Shown here in pieces: positions 21,531 to 28,864 of a DNA stretch of 64,000 nt (position 1 is the stretch's first letter; every line of letters starts with the position of its first letter). The translations under genes and the position numbers were made by a program. Below the pieces are notes generated by a model. It did not search any database. It was not told the origin of the DNA and was given only the letters and a program-made list of their open reading frames with translations. The DNA is from Alkalibacter rhizosphaerae (GTDB taxonomy: Bacteria; Bacillota; Clostridia; Eubacteriales; Alkalibacteraceae), in contig NZ_CP071444.1 in NCBI RefSeq assembly GCF_017352215.1, forward strand, positions 1,798,001-1,862,000, in the 5' to 3' direction.

Positions 21531-23996
21531 ATGCAAGATGTGGACAAGAAGTTGGAGTATTTTATAAAAATCAAGGAAGACATCAGCCCCCGCAGGGAAG
21601 CAAAAAGGATCATACTGATCTATCTGCTTTTAGGAGGGCTCTGGATCGTATTGTCGGATCGTGTGGCGGCCTATCTTTTTACGGATGTGGAGACCTTGGC
21701 TGCTTTCAGTACCTGGAAAGGCTGGTTTTACGTTATCGTTACCGGCTACATTTTTTATCGGATCATCCGTAGAAGTTTGAAACTTTATCAAAATGCGGTG
21801 GAAACCATATTCGACAATTACAAGGGTTTGGGTTTTGCCCACAAGGAACTGATTCGCACAGAACAGCAGCTGCAGAAAAAGTATCAGGAATTGGACGAGA
21901 GCATCCGAGCTTCCAAGATCAATGAAATGCGATTGGATCTGGCGGTGGCTGGTGCCAAGGACGGGATTTGGGAATGGGATATCCAGAAGGATGAGTATCG
22001 GGTGTCGGAGCGATGGATCCTGGATTGCGGATACGACACGGAGGATCTGCCTTCCAGCTGGACTCAGTGGTTGCGACTGATCCATGCTGACGATGCCAAC
22101 CAGGCAGACCAGGAGATGAAAGACTTTCTTGAAGGAAGAGAAGAAGCCTTTCAGAGTGTCTATCGCATCCGATGTCGAAATGGACTTTATCGTACTATTT
22201 TGAGCAAAGGCGTCTGTGTGAGGAATGAAAATGGGGAACCGGCCCGAATGGCAGGATCCCATTCGGACATCACGGCAGAGCTGAAACTGCATAAGTCTTT
22301 GCGGGAAGAACAGGAACTCAGCGACAACATCATCGACGAATCACCCATCATGGTTTTGTTGTTGTCTCCGGATTGGACCATTTTACGGGCCAACGAACAC
22401 GCATTGGAGAAAACCGGATACAGAAAAGAAGAAGTGGAGGGACGAAAAGCCTTTGATTTTGTTCCGAAAACCTACGAAGATCCCCTTATGGAATCCTATA
22501 AAAATCTGGTAACCGGTGAAAGAGTACGAGCGTTGGAAAGCGAGATCTACACCAAAGACCAGCAAAAATTGAACATTCTTTGGAACTTCAGTCTTCTTCA
22601 TGATGAAAACGAGGAAACCAGGGGAATTATTTTATCCGGGACCGACATCACGGGGCGGAAAGAAATGGAGAGCAAACTTTACGAGCGGGCCTACTATGAT
22701 TTCCTTACTGGACTGCCCAATCGGGCCTTGCTGCTGGATACGGTACAGGAATGGCTGACACAAGATGAAAATCCTATGGATAAAATGGCCTTGATCTATG
22801 TAGATGTGGACAACTTCAAGCACATCAACGAGATCCACGGCCATCATGTTGGAGACCAGATGTTGAAATACTTGGGCCTGAAAATCAGCGAGAATGTCCA
22901 GAATGCAGGCATTAGCGCAAGACTGGGCGGGGATGAGTTTGCCATTGCTCTTAAGGGTGCCGATGAAGCCATGGTTCAATACGTACTGGATTGCTTGTTG
23001 GAGGACCTTCAAACGCCTTGGATCTATGAAGAAAACGCCTTCTATATTCAAATCAGCGCCGGAGTGGTCATGTACCCCAAAGACGGGACGGACGTGGAAA
23101 GCCTGTTCCGTCGGATGGATCTGGCTGCCTTTGAAGCGAAAGAAAAAGGAAAAAACCGGACAGAGTTTTATCATTCCGACATGGAGCAAAAATCCCATCG
23201 TTTTGTACAAATGGAAAACTGGATCCGAAGTGCTATTTCAAATCAGGAGTTTGCCGTTCATTACCAGCCCCAGGTGAACATGAAAACGGGAGAGATCATC
23301 AAGATGGAGGCGCTGATCCGTTGGGATCGCCCGAATCATGGGATCATATCCCCAGTTGTGTTTATTCCAGTGGCGGAACAGACGGGACATATGGAAGCCA
23401 TCACCACCTGGGTCTTGCGGGAAGCCAGCCGGCAGAAGAAAGCGTGGGAGGAGAAGGGCATCGCCGTTCCAACCATATCCATCAACTTGTCCAGTGTCCA
23501 TTTGAGCCAGGGGATCATCACAGATGAGCTGATCGACGAGTATAAGGAAGGTTGGCGGGAACCAGGCAGTTTGGAGCTGGAAATAACGGAAGCGGCCATA
23601 TTGTATAACGAAGGACAAGCCTTGGAACAGTTGAAACGGTTGAAAAAGAGGGGGATCACCATTGCACTGGATGATTTTGGGACCGGATATTCTTCCTTGA
23701 CCCATCTGCAAAAACTCCCCATCGATACGCTGAAGGTGGATCGATCCTTCCTACTTCATGTCCTGGAAGATCCCAGAGAAAGAAGCCTATACATGGGCGT
23801 TGTGAATTTGGCCCATGATCTGGGGTTGAGGGTGGTAGCAGAAGGTGTGGAAACCAAGGAACAGGTGGAGTTTTTGTTGAGCAACCATTGTATTTTGGGT
23901 CAAGGATACTATTTCAGCAAAGTATTGCCGCCGGAAGAGATGGAAACCCTGCTGCGTCAAGGCAGTGTAGTGGTAGAAAAAGAAATGGAGGATTAA
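21531..23996 (+). CDS. Membrane GGDEF-EAL protein with PAS sensors (c-di-GMP turnover)
   Basis: 821 residues from ATG 21531; GTG 21498 would add 11, and neither start has a strong ribosome site. Order: two membrane helices (about 20-80), PAS domain (about 125-255), second PAS (about 268-385), GGDEF (about 395-555) with intact active site ARLGGDEFAIAL, and EAL (about 565-815) with EALIRW, ISINLSS, ELEITEAAILYN, LDDFGTGYSSL, LKVDRSF and AEGVET. Motifs for both synthesis and hydrolysis of c-di-GMP look complete, so the net activity is open. It lies about 6 kb from a c-di-GMP riboswitch, a plausible target. Confidence 0.9.
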   Translation: MQDVDKKLEYFIKIKEDISPRREAKRIILIYLLLGGLWIVLSDRVAAYLFTDVETLAAFSTWKGWFYVIVTGYIFYRIIRRSLKLYQNAVETIFDNYKGLGFAHKELIRTEQQLQKKYQELDESIRASKINEMRLDLAVAGAKDGIWEWDIQKDEYRVSERWILDCGYDTEDLPSSWTQWLRLIHADDANQADQEMKDFLEGREEAFQSVYRIRCRNGLYRTILSKGVCVRNENGEPARMAGSHSDITAELKLHKSLREEQELSDNIIDESPIMVLLLSPDWTILRANEHALEKTGYRKEEVEGRKAFDFVPKTYEDPLMESYKNLVTGERVRALESEIYTKDQQKLNILWNFSLLHDENEETRGIILSGTDITGRKEMESKLYERAYYDFLTGLPNRALLLDTVQEWLTQDENPMDKMALIYVDVDNFKHINEIHGHHVGDQMLKYLGLKISENVQNAGISARLGGDEFAIALKGADEAMVQYVLDCLLEDLQTPWIYEENAFYIQISAGVVMYPKDGTDVESLFRRMDLAAFEAKEKGKNRTEFYHSDMEQKSHRFVQMENWIRSAISNQEFAVHYQPQVNMKTGEIIKMEALIRWDRPNHGIISPVVFIPVAEQTGHMEAITTWVLREASRQKKAWEEKGIAVPTISINLSSVHLSQGIITDELIDEYKEGWREPGSLELEITEAAILYNEGQALEQLKRLKKRGITIALDDFGTGYSSLTHLQKLPIDTLKVDRSFLLHVLEDPRERSLYMGVVNLAHDLGLRVVAEGVETKEQVEFLLSNHCILGQGYYFSKVLPPEEMETLLRQGSVVVEKEMED

Positions 23997-23998
23997 AA

Positions 23999-25189
23999 AT
24001 GGGTAAGAAAATGACAGACAAGGTGACCTGGGTCGGGAAGACGGACTGGGAACTGCGACATTTTCATGGAGATGAACTGTCCACAGATAAAGGAACTTCT
24101 TATAATTCCTACTTGATACGAGATGAGAAAACGGTTTTGATCGACACGGTCTGGGGGCCCTACGGGCGTGAATTCGTAGAGGCGCTGGAAGAGGAGATCG
24201 ATCTGCAAAAACTCGATGCCGTCATCATGCTGCACGGGGAGAGCGATCACTCCGGGGCATTGCCTTTATTGATGGAAAAGATCCCCGATACGCCCATTTA
24301 CTGCACGAACAACGCAGTAAAATCTTTAAAAGGCCTGTACCATAAGGATTGGGACTTTCATCCCGTAAAAACCGGAGATCAATTCTCCCTTGGTGAAACC
24401 ACCCTGACATTTGTAGAAGCGCGGATGCTTCATTGGCCGGATACCATGTTTGCCTACATGTCGGGTGAAAACATTCTTTTCAGTTCCGATGGCTTCGGCC
24501 AGCATTATGCTACGGAGATGCTCTACAACGACCTGGTGGACCAGAACGAGCTGTTTCAGGAAGCCATGAAATACTATGCCAACATTCTGACGCCATTTAA
24601 CAAGATGGTCACCGCTAAGATCAAGGAGATCCTGGCCATGGAATTGCCCTTGGATCAGATTTGCACCAGCCATGGTGTGATCTGGCGAAAAGAGCCTGCC
24701 AAGATCATCGAGAAGTATTTGGAATGGGCGGACGACTATCAGGAAGATCAGATCACTGTGCTCTACGACACCATGTGGGAAGGGACCCGGCAACTGGCGG
24801 AAGCCATTGTACGTGGGATCCAGCAGAAAGATCCCAAAACGACGGTCAAGCTGTTCAATCTGGCAAAAACCGATAAAAACGATCTGTTGACAGAAGTTTT
24901 TCGATCCAAAGGGATCCTGGTGGGTTCTCCTACCGTAAACAAGGGGATCACCCATGCGACGGCAGGATTGCTGGAGATGATGGAAGGCTTGTCCTTCAAA
25001 AAGAAAAAAGCAGGAGCCTTTTGTTCCTATGGTTGGAGCGGAGAGGCGGCCGGAGTCATTGAAAAGCGGTTGGAAGCTTCAGGATTCGACCTGGCTGTTT
25101 CGTCGATCCGGTCCTTGTGGAATCCGGACGAGGAAGCCGTACAAAACGGTGTGGAACTTGGTGTGGCGTTTGCAGGATCTTTCAAGTAA
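23999..25189 (+). CDS. Flavodiiron protein (O2/NO reductase)
   Basis: 396 residues from ATG 23999, behind GGAGGATT that overlaps the end of the previous gene. The N-terminal beta-lactamase-like domain carries the di-iron motif HGESDHSG; the C-terminal flavodoxin domain (about 250-396) includes VLYDTMWEGTRQLAEAI and a GSPTVNKG loop. Family members reduce O2 to water or NO to N2O with electrons from rubredoxin, protecting anaerobes. There is no fused rubredoxin or reductase domain. The location directly after the GGDEF-EAL gene suggests shared transcription, perhaps with oxygen or NO as a common theme, but this is inference. Confidence 0.93.
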   Translation: MGKKMTDKVTWVGKTDWELRHFHGDELSTDKGTSYNSYLIRDEKTVLIDTVWGPYGREFVEALEEEIDLQKLDAVIMLHGESDHSGALPLLMEKIPDTPIYCTNNAVKSLKGLYHKDWDFHPVKTGDQFSLGETTLTFVEARMLHWPDTMFAYMSGENILFSSDGFGQHYATEMLYNDLVDQNELFQEAMKYYANILTPFNKMVTAKIKEILAMELPLDQICTSHGVIWRKEPAKIIEKYLEWADDYQEDQITVLYDTMWEGTRQLAEAIVRGIQQKDPKTTVKLFNLAKTDKNDLLTEVFRSKGILVGSPTVNKGITHATAGLLEMMEGLSFKKKKAGAFCSYGWSGEAAGVIEKRLEASGFDLAVSSIRSLWNPDEEAVQNGVELGVAFAGSFK

Positions 25190-25193
25190 ACAA

Positions 25194-25224
25194 AAAAGGG
25201 GGATGGCCTTGGCTGTCCCCCTTT
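25194..25224 (+). terminator. Hairpin after the flavodiiron gene
   Basis: GGGGGATGGCC and GGCTGTCCCCC form a stem flanked by AAA and TTT. The T tract is short. Confidence 0.6.
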
Positions 25225-25320
25225 GGGTATCATAGGATGGAAAAATCCAGAAAATTATGGAAATTTAACAGAATTTGGAGTATAATAAAGTTATACAAGT
25301 GCAACGATCCTGCATGTGAA

Positions 25321-25440
25321 ATGAAGATGATGGGTTTTATAAGATCCTCCGACAAGCCTGCCGTGTTGCGTTATTCTCTCCCGATTATAGGCAACCAAGG
25401 TGTTGTGGAGGATCTTAAGAACCTATTACAGGAACAATGA
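25321..25440 (+). CDS. Possible 39-residue small protein, unrecognised
   Basis: An open frame reads MKMMGFIRSSDKPAVLRYSL and continues to LLQEQ. A TATAAT-like box lies about 40 bp upstream at 25281, but there is no convincing -35 and the ribosome site is weak (GAAATGAAG). Its last 15 bases overlap the convergent UbiA gene. No signal peptide, Cys pair or membrane helix. It could be a chance frame or a remnant. Confidence 0.25.
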   Translation: MKMMGFIRSSDKPAVLRYSLPIIGNQGVVEDLKNLLQEQ

Positions 25441-26382
25441 GACCAAATAGGAAATGATCAGGATCAACAGTAAAGAGACATCCACCAGCAAGAAATTTTT
25501 GATGGCCAGGTGGAACGTGTCTTTTTTTGTTTGTATTTTATGAAAGGCATCTATGTTTTTTCGAAGCAAGGGGATGGTCCCCAAGACCAGCAAACCCATG
25601 ATCGGAAGGGTGCCGGAGAAAACGCCGATCAATAAAACAACATAGATGCTGTAATAGCTCCAGGTAAAAAGGGTCAAAGCCTTCTCTTTTCCTATGTAAA
25701 TGGGGAGTGTAAAACGTCTGTTTTCCCAGTCTTCCTCCATGTCGCACAGGTTGTTGGCCAACATGATGTTGCCGATGCCAATGATGGACGGCCAGGATAC
25801 CAGAAGGATCCGGACCAGGAAATCAAGATCAATTTGCACCAGCAAGGCGCTATTCTGGAAGGTCCATGCAAGGGGTCCCAAATCGACTACGTGGATGAAG
25901 ACTGCCAGAAAGGTGATGAAATACCCCATGACAAAACCGGAAAACATTTCACCGAAAGGGGTCCTGGAGATGGGAATGGGGCCGAAGGAATACAAGATCC
26001 CAACAAGAAATGCAGCGCCGCCGATTAAAAGGGTGAGAATGTGGGTATGAACAAACAACAGAAAGCCGCTGATCACGGCAACCAGGAGAAGTACTACCAA
26101 AGTCATCCGCACCGTGGATTCCCGCAGCTGATGACGGACGATGGCATTGTGTTTTTCATAACCGTAGCCTTCCCGCTTGTAGGCTTTGAGGAAATCGATG
26201 TAGTTGTTGGATACGGTAGTGGCCATATCAAAGCTCAATAAGGAAACCAGCATGAGAAAGAAATGCAAGGGTACGAATTTCTGGAAATAGTACAGGGTAA
26301 AGAAAGTTCCGATAAATAATGGAACCATGCTTGCTACTTTTGTCTGGATCTCCGCTAATTTTAAAAATTGTCCGAGTTTCAT
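25426..26382 (-). CDS. UbiA-family prenyltransferase, MenA-like
   Basis: 318 residues from the ATG at 26382, behind AAAGGAGGAGACC; an upstream in-frame ATG would place the ribosome site inside the gene. About eight membrane helices. The two Asp-rich prenyl-diphosphate motifs are NNYIDFLKAYKREGYG (about 58-73) and NNLCDMEEDWENRRFTLPIY (about 204-223), the latter like the MenA pattern NNLxDxxxD. The family joins a polyprenyl chain to an aromatic ring such as dihydroxynaphthoate. No other menaquinone genes are in the window, so the acceptor is uncertain. Confidence 0.82.
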   Translation of the reverse strand: MKLGQFLKLAEIQTKVASMVPLFIGTFFTLYYFQKFVPLHFFLMLVSLLSFDMATTVSNNYIDFLKAYKREGYGYEKHNAIVRHQLRESTVRMTLVVLLLVAVISGFLLFVHTHILTLLIGGAAFLVGILYSFGPIPISRTPFGEMFSGFVMGYFITFLAVFIHVVDLGPLAWTFQNSALLVQIDLDFLVRILLVSWPSIIGIGNIMLANNLCDMEEDWENRRFTLPIYIGKEKALTLFTWSYYSIYVVLLIGVFSGTLPIMGLLVLGTIPLLRKNIDAFHKIQTKKDTFHLAIKNFLLVDVSLLLILIISYLVSLFL

Positions 26383-26470
26383 GGTCTCCTCCTTTGCTTT
26401 CAACGCATCCAATTATAACATGGAGATCATCAAGCAAACATAGTGAAAAAATAAAAAAATGAAAAAAAGG

Positions 26471-26499
26471 TTTACTTATACCCCCCGGGGGTATATAAT
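26471..26499 (+). promoter_or_regulatory. Promoter of the thioredoxin operon
   Basis: TTTACT, 17 bp, TATAAT, 49 bp before the thioredoxin start. The whole spacer is occupied by a palindrome. Confidence 0.75.
26477..26495 (+). promoter_or_regulatory. CsoR/CstR-like operator palindrome
   Basis: TATACCCCCCGGGGGTATA is a perfect 9-bp inverted repeat around one C. It fills the promoter spacer and enters the -10 box. G/C-rich centres with TATAC/GTATA flanks are the known operator style of CsoR, RcnR and CstR repressors, which sense Cu(I), Ni/Co or persulfide. No such repressor gene is in the window. Confidence 0.65.
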
Positions 26500-26547
26500 G
26501 TTCAGAGTGGATCGTTAAAAAAATAAAAATATATTGGAGGAAAAGAT

Positions 26548-26862
26548 ATGAAAGAAGTAATGGATGCAACATTTATGGAAGAAGTAATGAACAGCGAACA
26601 ACCCGTTTTGGTTGATTTTTGGGCACCATGGTGTGGACCTTGCAAGATGGTAACTCCTGTTATGGAAGAATTGAGTACACAATACGATGGAAAAATTAAA
26701 GTAGTGAAGGTCAATGTGGATGAAAATCCGGAGATCTCGGAAGCACTTCGAATTACCAGCATCCCCACTATTGTACTCTTTAAAGAAGGTCAACCGAAAG
26801 ATGCCGTTGTAGGATTCCGACCAAAGCAAGATTTCGAGAAAATGATCGAGAAACACCTTTAA
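26548..26862 (+). CDS. trxA: Thioredoxin
   Basis: 104 residues, a single thioredoxin fold with active site WAPWCGPCKM near residue 30 and the cis-proline segment SIPTIVLF (about 72-79). It reduces protein disulfides in the cytoplasm. Start ATG 12 bp after TTGGAGG. It is the first gene of a two-gene operon with the reductase 14 bp downstream, so the pair likely forms a complete electron path. Expression is probably under the palindromic operator in its promoter. Confidence 0.95.
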   Translation: MKEVMDATFMEEVMNSEQPVLVDFWAPWCGPCKMVTPVMEELSTQYDGKIKVVKVNVDENPEISEALRITSIPTIVLFKEGQPKDAVVGFRPKQDFEKMIEKHL

Positions 26863-26876
26863 GAAGGAGTGTTTAG

Positions 26877-27758
26877 ATGAACCAAGGACAAGATTTGATC
26901 GTCGACCAACGATATGACTTGATCGTCATAGGAAGCGGGCCTGCAGGGATCTCTGCGGCGATCAATGGCGTCATTCGAAAGAAAAAAGTGAAAGTGTTTG
27001 GCATTTCCGACCTGAGCGAAAAATTGACCAAGGCTCCCCGCATCGACAACTATCTCGGATTTTTCGGAGTTTCCGGTATGGACCTGAAAAATAGTTTTGC
27101 CAATCACATTCAAAAGATGGACATCCAGATCACTGAAGAAAAAGTGGATGCTGTGTACGCCATGGGGGATCACTTTGCCGTGTCCACCCGGTTGAACATG
27201 TATGAAGCAACTTCCGTGGTAGTGGCTACCGGTGTGAGCATCAAGAAATCCATTCCCGGAGAAGATGTATTCCTCGGCAAAGGCGTGGGATATTGTGCGA
27301 CCTGCGATGCACCCATTTACAAAAACAAGGTAGTGGCCATTGTCGGGTATGATGTCCATGCAGAAGAAGAAGCCAACTTCATGTTGGATGTAGCCAGCAA
27401 AGTATACTACATCCCCATGTACAAACCCATCAAAAAAATTCGGGAAGGCATTGAGATCCTGGAGAAAAAACCCAAGGAGATCATTGGCGACGACCATGCA
27501 AAAAAACTATTGTTTCAAGACGGGGAGTTGGAGGCCGACGGATTTTTCATCCTGAAGGACAGTGTGGACCTGGATCAACTGGTACCGGGAGTTGAAATTG
27601 CAGAAGGCCATTTTAAGGTGGATCGACACATGGAGACCAACATTCCCGGGCTGTATGCTGCCGGAGACTGTACGGGCAAACCATATCAATATTTGAAAGC
27701 AGCAGGAGAAGGTCAAGTGGCAGCCTTGAATGCCGTATCCTATCTGGACAACCGGTAA
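26877..27758 (+). CDS. Thioredoxin reductase lacking the NADPH motif (FFTR-like)
   Basis: 293 residues, shorter than NADPH-thioredoxin reductase (about 315). FAD motif GSGPAGISAA (19-28), redox pair YCATCDAP (Cys140, Cys143) and terminal FAD motif GLYAAGDCTG are present. The NADPH site is not: GxGxxA is replaced by VGYDVHAEEEA (156-166) and the HRRxxxR phosphate-binding segment by YIPMYKPIKKI. This is the pattern described for clostridial ferredoxin-dependent flavin thioredoxin reductases, so ferredoxin is the likely donor. Directly downstream of trxA and followed by a strong terminator. Confidence 0.85.
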   Translation: MNQGQDLIVDQRYDLIVIGSGPAGISAAINGVIRKKKVKVFGISDLSEKLTKAPRIDNYLGFFGVSGMDLKNSFANHIQKMDIQITEEKVDAVYAMGDHFAVSTRLNMYEATSVVVATGVSIKKSIPGEDVFLGKGVGYCATCDAPIYKNKVVAIVGYDVHAEEEANFMLDVASKVYYIPMYKPIKKIREGIEILEKKPKEIIGDDHAKKLLFQDGELEADGFFILKDSVDLDQLVPGVEIAEGHFKVDRHMETNIPGLYAAGDCTGKPYQYLKAAGEGQVAALNAVSYLDNR

Positions 27759-27778
27759 GGATAATACAGATGATTTCT

Positions 27779-27805
27779 GCGGACACCCTGGTGTCCGCTT
27801 TTCGT
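27779..27805 (+). terminator. Terminator of the thioredoxin operon
   Basis: Perfect 9-bp stem GCGGACACC/GGTGTCCGC with a two-base centre, followed by TTTTCGTTT. Confidence 0.88.
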
Positions 27806-27844
27806 TTAAGAAAACACATATAAGGGTATAAAATACCATGCCGG

Positions 27845-27868
27845 ATCAGGTGACCTGCCTGATTTTTC
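27845..27868 (+). terminator. Hairpin in the dnaJ leader, possible attenuator
   Basis: ATCAGG and CCTGAT pair around TGACCTG and are followed by five T, 25 bp before the DnaJ-like start. The overlapping palindrome CAGGTGACCTG offers an alternative fold. A further dyad GGTATAAAATACC lies at 27825-27837. Confidence 0.35.
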
Positions 27869-27892
27869 TGGTTGGGAAAGGGGGAACAACAA

Positions 27893-28846
27893 TTGAAGTT
27901 CAAAGATTATTACGAGATCCTGGGAGTGGAAAAATCTGCTTCTGCAGATGAGATAAAAAAGGCATATCGAAAACTTGCAAAGAAACATCATCCGGATGCC
28001 AACCCGGACGACAGTACAAGCGAAGAAAAATTCAAGGACATCAACGAAGCCTATGAAGTCCTGGGAGACGGGGAGAAGCGAAAAAAATACGATCAATTCG
28101 GGTCTTCCCAACAATTCACCAACGGATATGATTTTGATCCTTCCCAATATGGATTTGGGCGGGAAGGAGGCCGCACCTACACCTATAGCACCGGAGGAGG
28201 CGGAGATTTCAGTGATTTTTTTGAAGCATTCTTTGGTGGAGGAATGGGAGCCGGCGGCACGGATGATTTCGATATCGAAAATCTTTTTGGCCGTCGAACC
28301 GGTGGCGGTTATCGCAGCCCTGGGAGAAAAGGCCACGATCTGGAAATGGAACTGGAAGTCAGCCTGGATGATGCATTTCACGGAGCAAGTAGGACCATCG
28401 CTTTTCAGCGGGATGGAAAACGGGTCCAACTCCAGGTCAAGATCCCAAAAGGGATTCAAACGGGTGAAAAAATACGTTTGAGCGGCCAGGGATCGCCAGG
28501 AACCGGAGGAGGTGGCAGCGGTGATCTGTATTTGAACATCCGCATTGCCACCGGGAAAGATGTGGAACTGGACGGACTTCACGTACACAAACGAGTGGAT
28601 GTCTACCCTTGGGAAGCATTGTTGGGAACAAAAAAAGAAGTGGAGACCCTGGGAGAAAAATTGTCCATCAAGATCCCGGCAGGCATCCAATCGGACAAGA
28701 GCATCCGATTGCGGGGAAAAGGGCATGTAGATAAAAAGGGACAACGGGGAGATCTCTACATCAAGGTGCGGATCGTCAATCCGGATAAACCAAGTCCGGA
28801 GATTATGGAAATGTATGAACAGCTGCAAAAAAAATATCTAAGTTAA
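27893..28846 (+). CDS. DnaJ-type co-chaperone without zinc finger (CbpA-like)
   Basis: 317 residues from TTG 27893, 7 bp after AAAGGGGG. The J domain (1-65) contains KHHPDANPD, the HPD motif that stimulates DnaK ATPase. A Gly/Phe-rich region (about 75-145) follows, then two beta-sandwich substrate-binding domains (about 150-310). The four CxxCxGxG zinc motifs of classical DnaJ are absent, so it is the class B/CbpA type. It lies 18 bp before clpB, and the DnaK-ClpB disaggregase pairing makes shared heat-stress expression likely. No CIRCE or CtsR site was recognised upstream. Confidence 0.9.
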   Translation: MKFKDYYEILGVEKSASADEIKKAYRKLAKKHHPDANPDDSTSEEKFKDINEAYEVLGDGEKRKKYDQFGSSQQFTNGYDFDPSQYGFGREGGRTYTYSTGGGGDFSDFFEAFFGGGMGAGGTDDFDIENLFGRRTGGGYRSPGRKGHDLEMELEVSLDDAFHGASRTIAFQRDGKRVQLQVKIPKGIQTGEKIRLSGQGSPGTGGGGSGDLYLNIRIATGKDVELDGLHVHKRVDVYPWEALLGTKKEVETLGEKLSIKIPAGIQSDKSIRLRGKGHVDKKGQRGDLYIKVRIVNPDKPSPEIMEMYEQLQKKYLS

Positions 28847-28864
28847 ATACGAGGAGGGATGATC

